Assembly: GCA_001414345.1 (NCBI GenBank)
Contig: LLCB01000521.1
Coordinates: forward strand, 1-26,580
DNA length: 26,580 nucleotides
Source of the DNA: Hymenoscyphus infarciens
Lineage: Eukaryota; Ascomycota; Leotiomycetes; Helotiales; Helotiaceae
Direction: 5' to 3'
A program made the translations under genes and the position numbers. The number at the start of each line of letters is the position of its first letter. The stretch's first letter is position 1. Positions 24,051 to 26,580 of this stretch are shown piece by piece. The notes under the pieces are model-generated. The model was not told the DNA's origin and made no database searches. It worked only from the letters and a program-made list of their open reading frames with translations.

Positions 24051-24240
24051 TATTAGCTCTAATAGAGTCTAGATAGAATTTTATATCTAAGGAGAGGTAA
24101 TAGAGAAAGAGTAGAAAGAGACTAGGTATATAAGTCTTATTTAGTTAGATTATATTAATATTTATTAGCTATAAGTTAAGAAGCTTATTTAAATATATAA
24201 ACTATATATTAAGTAATACTAATTTAACTTATAATTAGAA

Positions 24241-25410
24241 GTATACTAGAGTAATAGTATAAGGAAGTAAAAAAACTTATTAATAGTATAATAGTAGTTA
24301 TAGAGAAAATATATTAATATCTTCTTATAAAAGGTAAAATAAGTATTTAATAGAATATTATTAAAAAGCTTTAAGAGTATATAGAACGCTAATAATAATA
24401 GTTTACCTAGAAAAGCTAAGCTAATACTTATCTACTAGAAAAAAGACTTTATAAGAAATTATACTAGCTCTTTAAGTATAAAAAGAGATAAGAAGATATT
24501 TTTAATAAAGCCTCTAGTAAAAACCTAGCTAATATTAAAATCTTATATACTATATCTATAAGAGAGGTATAAAACATATTAAGAATTTTTTATAAAAGTA
24601 GGAAATATATAATATAATAGATAAAAGACGATATTACTAACTAATATAATATTAAGTTATTAAAACATAGTATAATACGTAAATAGTAAAATTCTAATAA
24701 AGAACTTTATAAATAGTACTTAAAATCATATATCTAGTATTATATTAATAAGGAAATTAAGAACCTTTATTACTAAGTTATAGCTTAGGTTTAGTAATTA
24801 TATAATATTTAGAACTACTTTAATATAAGAGAAACTAAAAAAGCTATAGCTTACTTTAAATTACTTTAAAAGAAGTTACTAATAATTAAAGTAAGTATAG
24901 AAAAGTTAAAAGAGTTAATTATAAAGTTACTAGAGTATAAGTAGTAGCTAGAGATTATATCTATATAGATATTAAATCTTATAACTCTATAAGAGTAGTT
25001 AAATAAATCTATTTAGCTATTTAAGATAGTTAAAGTAAAAGGTTTAGATATTTAAGAGAAGAAAGAGAATATAGAGGATTCTCTAAGTTTTTTAACTAAT
25101 CTTAAGATACTTTAAAGAGTTAACGTATTATAGTATTAAGAAAGAGCTATTAAAGAACTTATAATCCTAAGAAAAGAGTAGAAGAAAATAATATACTAGT
25201 GTTTAGAAATATAAGAGATACTTTTAAGATAGTTACTAACGTATAAGGAGTAAAAAGAGATAGTAAACAAGTAGATTATATAAAGAGTAGTAATTACTAA
25301 ATTACTATATAAATGTAATTTAGGCTTAATAGATAAGATACTAAAAGTAAAGATAGCTAGTAAGTTAGAAAGCTAATACTAAAAGTAGTATAAGATAAGA
25401 AAACTAATAA
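24241..25410 (+). other. Purine-rich tract upstream of C-terminal relic
   Basis: The + strand is rich in A/G over more than 1 kb, in the same orientation as the coding relic that follows. The + frame starting at positions 0 modulo 3 gives long Leu/Lys/Glu/Gln-rich, helix-like sequence through 24,240-25,380. The frame starting at positions 2 modulo 3 has fewer stops at 24,901-25,320 (12 against 17 in 140 codons). The direction is reasonably supported; the frame is not. Confidence 0.4.
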
Positions 25411-25641
25411 TATTCTATTATAGCTATAGTAGAGGAAGCTAGCTTAAAGATTCTAAGTTTTTAGGTATATATTAGTAAGGAAGAGCTAGCTAAAAACATA
25501 GTATTAGAAGAAATTAGCAATAACGAAGAAGAATTAGAGGGATACTTAGACGAGATTAACTAGGTTATAGATAGGGTAGTAGGTAATAGAGCAGTAGTAA
25601 ACAAAGGCGTAGATAGAGAGGTTATAGAATTAGAAGCTTAA
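25411..25641 (+). pseudogene. C-terminal coding relic, weakly RIPped
   Basis: In the + frame starting at positions 1 modulo 3, this stretch has only two internal stops (TAG at 25,462 and 25,561, both possible former Gln/Trp) before a likely genuine TAA at 25,639. The other + frames are full of stops over the same bases. It reads as acidic sequence, including EEISNNEEELEGYLDEIN, and ends in V-I-E-L-E-A. Four CpA survive between 25,490 and 25,610, far more than elsewhere, so this part was hit less by RIP. The frame upstream of about 25,410 is crowded with stops, so the protein probably continued in another exon or frame. Family unknown. It lies about 185 bp before the satellite. Confidence 0.5.
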
Positions 25642-25825
25642 AAGTAATAATAATTATTCTAGTAGATTTATAATCTTATCTTTTATTACTAACTAAAACC
25701 GTACTTATAAAGAAAAGTATAAGATAGACTATAAATAATTATAATAAAAAGGTCTACTACTAGAGAGTATACTAATCTCTATAGAATTCTTCTTAATAAA
25801 ATAAGTAATTAATAGTAGCTCTAAT
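25642..25825. other. Spacer between coding relic and satellite
   Basis: AT-rich sequence without a clear repeat or frame. Bases 25,700-25,800 contain no unit of the following array. If the relic is a transposon gene this would be its 3' untranslated or subterminal region. Confidence 0.5.
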
Positions 25826-25962
25826 AGATATAGTAGTTTAGCTATATTAGCTTTTAGATAGATTTATATAAAATATATAGATATTTAATATATTTAACTT
25901 TTTTAATCTATTAATACTTTTATATAGTAAATATTATAAATAAAGGTCTAAAAACGTTAGAT

Positions 25963-25989
25963 AGTTATAGTAGCTTAGCTACTACTACT
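25963..25989. repeat. Satellite palindrome, right arm altered
   Basis: The left arm is agttatagtagct, but the right arm runs on as agctactactact, so pairing is lost in its last bases. The unit at 25,826 is also imperfect (gtttagctatatta). Confidence 0.8.
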
Positions 25990-26099
25990 ATTAAATAAAT
26001 CTAGATAGAATATATAAATGTTTAATATATTTAACTTTTTTAATCTATTAATACTTTTATATAATAAATTTTATAAATAAGAATCTAAAAACGTGTAAT

Positions 26100-26126
26100 A
26101 GTTATAGTAGCTTAGCTACTATAACT
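26100..26126. repeat. Satellite palindrome, perfect 13-bp arms
   Basis: agttatagtagct and its exact reverse complement agctactataact flank a single T. The same 27-base palindrome recurs perfectly at 26,216 and 26,454. Confidence 0.95.
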
Positions 26127-26215
26127 CTTAGATAAATCTATATAGAATATATAGATATTTAATAATTAAATCTCTTTTATACTAAATATAAATAAAGGTC
26201 TAAAAGACGCTAGTA

Positions 26216-26242
26216 AGTTATAGTAGCTTAGCTACTATAACT
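26216..26242. repeat. Satellite palindrome, perfect 13-bp arms
   Basis: This is identical to the copy at 26,100-26,126. It opens the shortest unit (26,216 lies 116 bp after the previous core). Confidence 0.95.
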
Positions 26243-26334
26243 CTTAGATAAATCTATATAAAATTTATAAATATTTATCTATTAATACTCTTTTATACTA
26301 AATATTATAAATAAAGATTTAAAAGACGTTGAGA

Positions 26335-26361
26335 AGTTATAGTAGGTTAGCTACTCTAACT
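26335..26361. repeat. Satellite palindrome, two arm mismatches
   Basis: The core reads agttatagtaggt, T, agctactctaact. One G for C change in the left arm and one C for A change in the right arm are transversions, so they are not due to RIP. Confidence 0.9.
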
Positions 26362-26453
26362 CTTAGATAAATCTATATAGAATATATAGATATTTATCTA
26401 TTAATACTATTTTATACTAAATATTATAAATAAAGATCTAAAAGACGTTAGCG

Positions 26454-26480
26454 AGTTATAGTAGCTTAGCTACTATAACT
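26454..26480. repeat. Satellite palindrome, perfect 13-bp arms
   Basis: This is identical to the cores at 26,100 and 26,216. The next core begins at 26,573 and is cut by the window edge. Confidence 0.95.
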
Positions 26481-26580
26481 CTTAGATAAATCTATATAGA
26501 ATATATAGATATTTAATAATTAAATCTCTTTTATACTAAATATTATAAATAAAGGTCTAAAAGACGTTAGTAAGTTATAG

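Larger units (their letters stand above)
1..26580. other. RIP-saturated AT-rich block
   Basis: The whole window shows one mutational signature. CpA and TpG are nearly missing on both strands (by eye, 3 CA and 3 TG in bases 1-900), while TpA is in great excess and remaining C and G sit mainly in CT, AG, CC, GG, GC or CG steps. Fungal RIP turns CpA into TpA on both strands of duplicated DNA and produces this pattern. It also explains why TAA and TAG fill all six frames and TGA is very rare. The block could be an AT-rich isochore, a regional centromere or a subtelomere; the sequence alone does not decide. RIP introduces only transitions, so lengths, repeat periods and purine/pyrimidine order should be preserved. 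Confidence 0.9.
25826..26580. repeat. Palindrome-bearing satellite array (116-137 bp units)
   Basis: Units start at 25,826, 25,963, 26,100, 26,216, 26,335, 26,454 and 26,573, giving periods of 137, 137, 116, 119, 119 and 119 bp; the last is cut by the window edge. Each unit holds, in order, the palindromic core, a cttagataaatctatat block, tatatagatattta, a variable middle, tttatactaaatatt, aataaaggtctaaaa and a CpG-containing gacgtt. The middle has three forms: a long one with ttaacttttttaatc (first two units), a taattaaatctc form and a tctattaatactc form. The periods are not divisible by three, so this is probably non-coding. It may be a subterminal repeat region of a transposon or a separate satellite. 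Confidence 0.93.

Noticed and set aside
25826..26580. CRISPR array.
   Set aside because: Units are 116-137 bp with no short repeat/unique spacer pattern, and the surrounding DNA is RIPped fungal sequence.
1..26580. Mitochondrial, apicomplexan or other naturally AT-rich genome.
   Set aside because: These are not specifically depleted of CpA/TpG while keeping CT/AG and some CpG, and they would contain open genes.
1..26580. tRNA, rRNA or telomere repeats.
   Set aside because: No TTAGGG runs, GTTCGA-type loops with paired arms, or rRNA-like blocks were seen by eye.

Overview
The window looks like nuclear DNA of a filamentous ascomycete (Pezizomycotina) that has been heavily mutated by repeat-induced point mutation (RIP). 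The sign is direct: CpA and TpG are almost absent (3 CA and 3 TG in bases 1-900), TpA is in large excess, and C/G survive mostly as CT/AG. TAA and TAG occur in every frame of both strands. This is the usual state of dead transposable elements in AT-rich isochores, centromeres or subtelomeres. I see no intact gene, rRNA, tRNA, CRISPR array, telomere repeat or conventional promoter. No species can be named.

Layout. Bases 1-4,138 hold nothing I can assign beyond a short (GA)6 run. At 4,139-4,510 there is a 153-bp tandem repeat. Between about 6.1 and 9.7 kb there are three repeats with spacings of 57/51, 60 and 33 bp, and part of this stretch (8,581-9,660) reads best in one + frame. From 9.7 to 17.8 kb there are only weak frame hints, purine-rich tracts and a short microsatellite. 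From 17.8 to 21.8 kb there are repeats of about 81, 15, 9 and 36 bp. The 15- and 9-bp ones lie in a pyrimidine-rich area that reads best on the - strand and includes a Lys/Ala-rich stretch. From 24.2 to 25.6 kb the + strand is purine-rich and ends in the clearest coding relic of the window, a Glu-rich C-terminus with a stop at 25,639. After a gap of about 185 bp, a satellite array begins at 25,826 and runs off the right edge. Each unit carries a perfect 13-bp-arm palindrome or a close variant.

How it fits together. The internal repeats mostly have periods divisible by three, as expected if they were born inside protein-coding sequence. The terminal satellite (periods 137, 116, 119) does not. 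The simplest reading is one or more large dead transposons, with the satellite as the subterminal or flanking non-coding end of the right-hand one. Families could not be identified. RIP erases the His/Tyr/Cys, Gln/Trp/stop, Asp/Asn and Pro/Leu distinctions, and several frames read equally well in most places, so all coding calls are low to moderate confidence.
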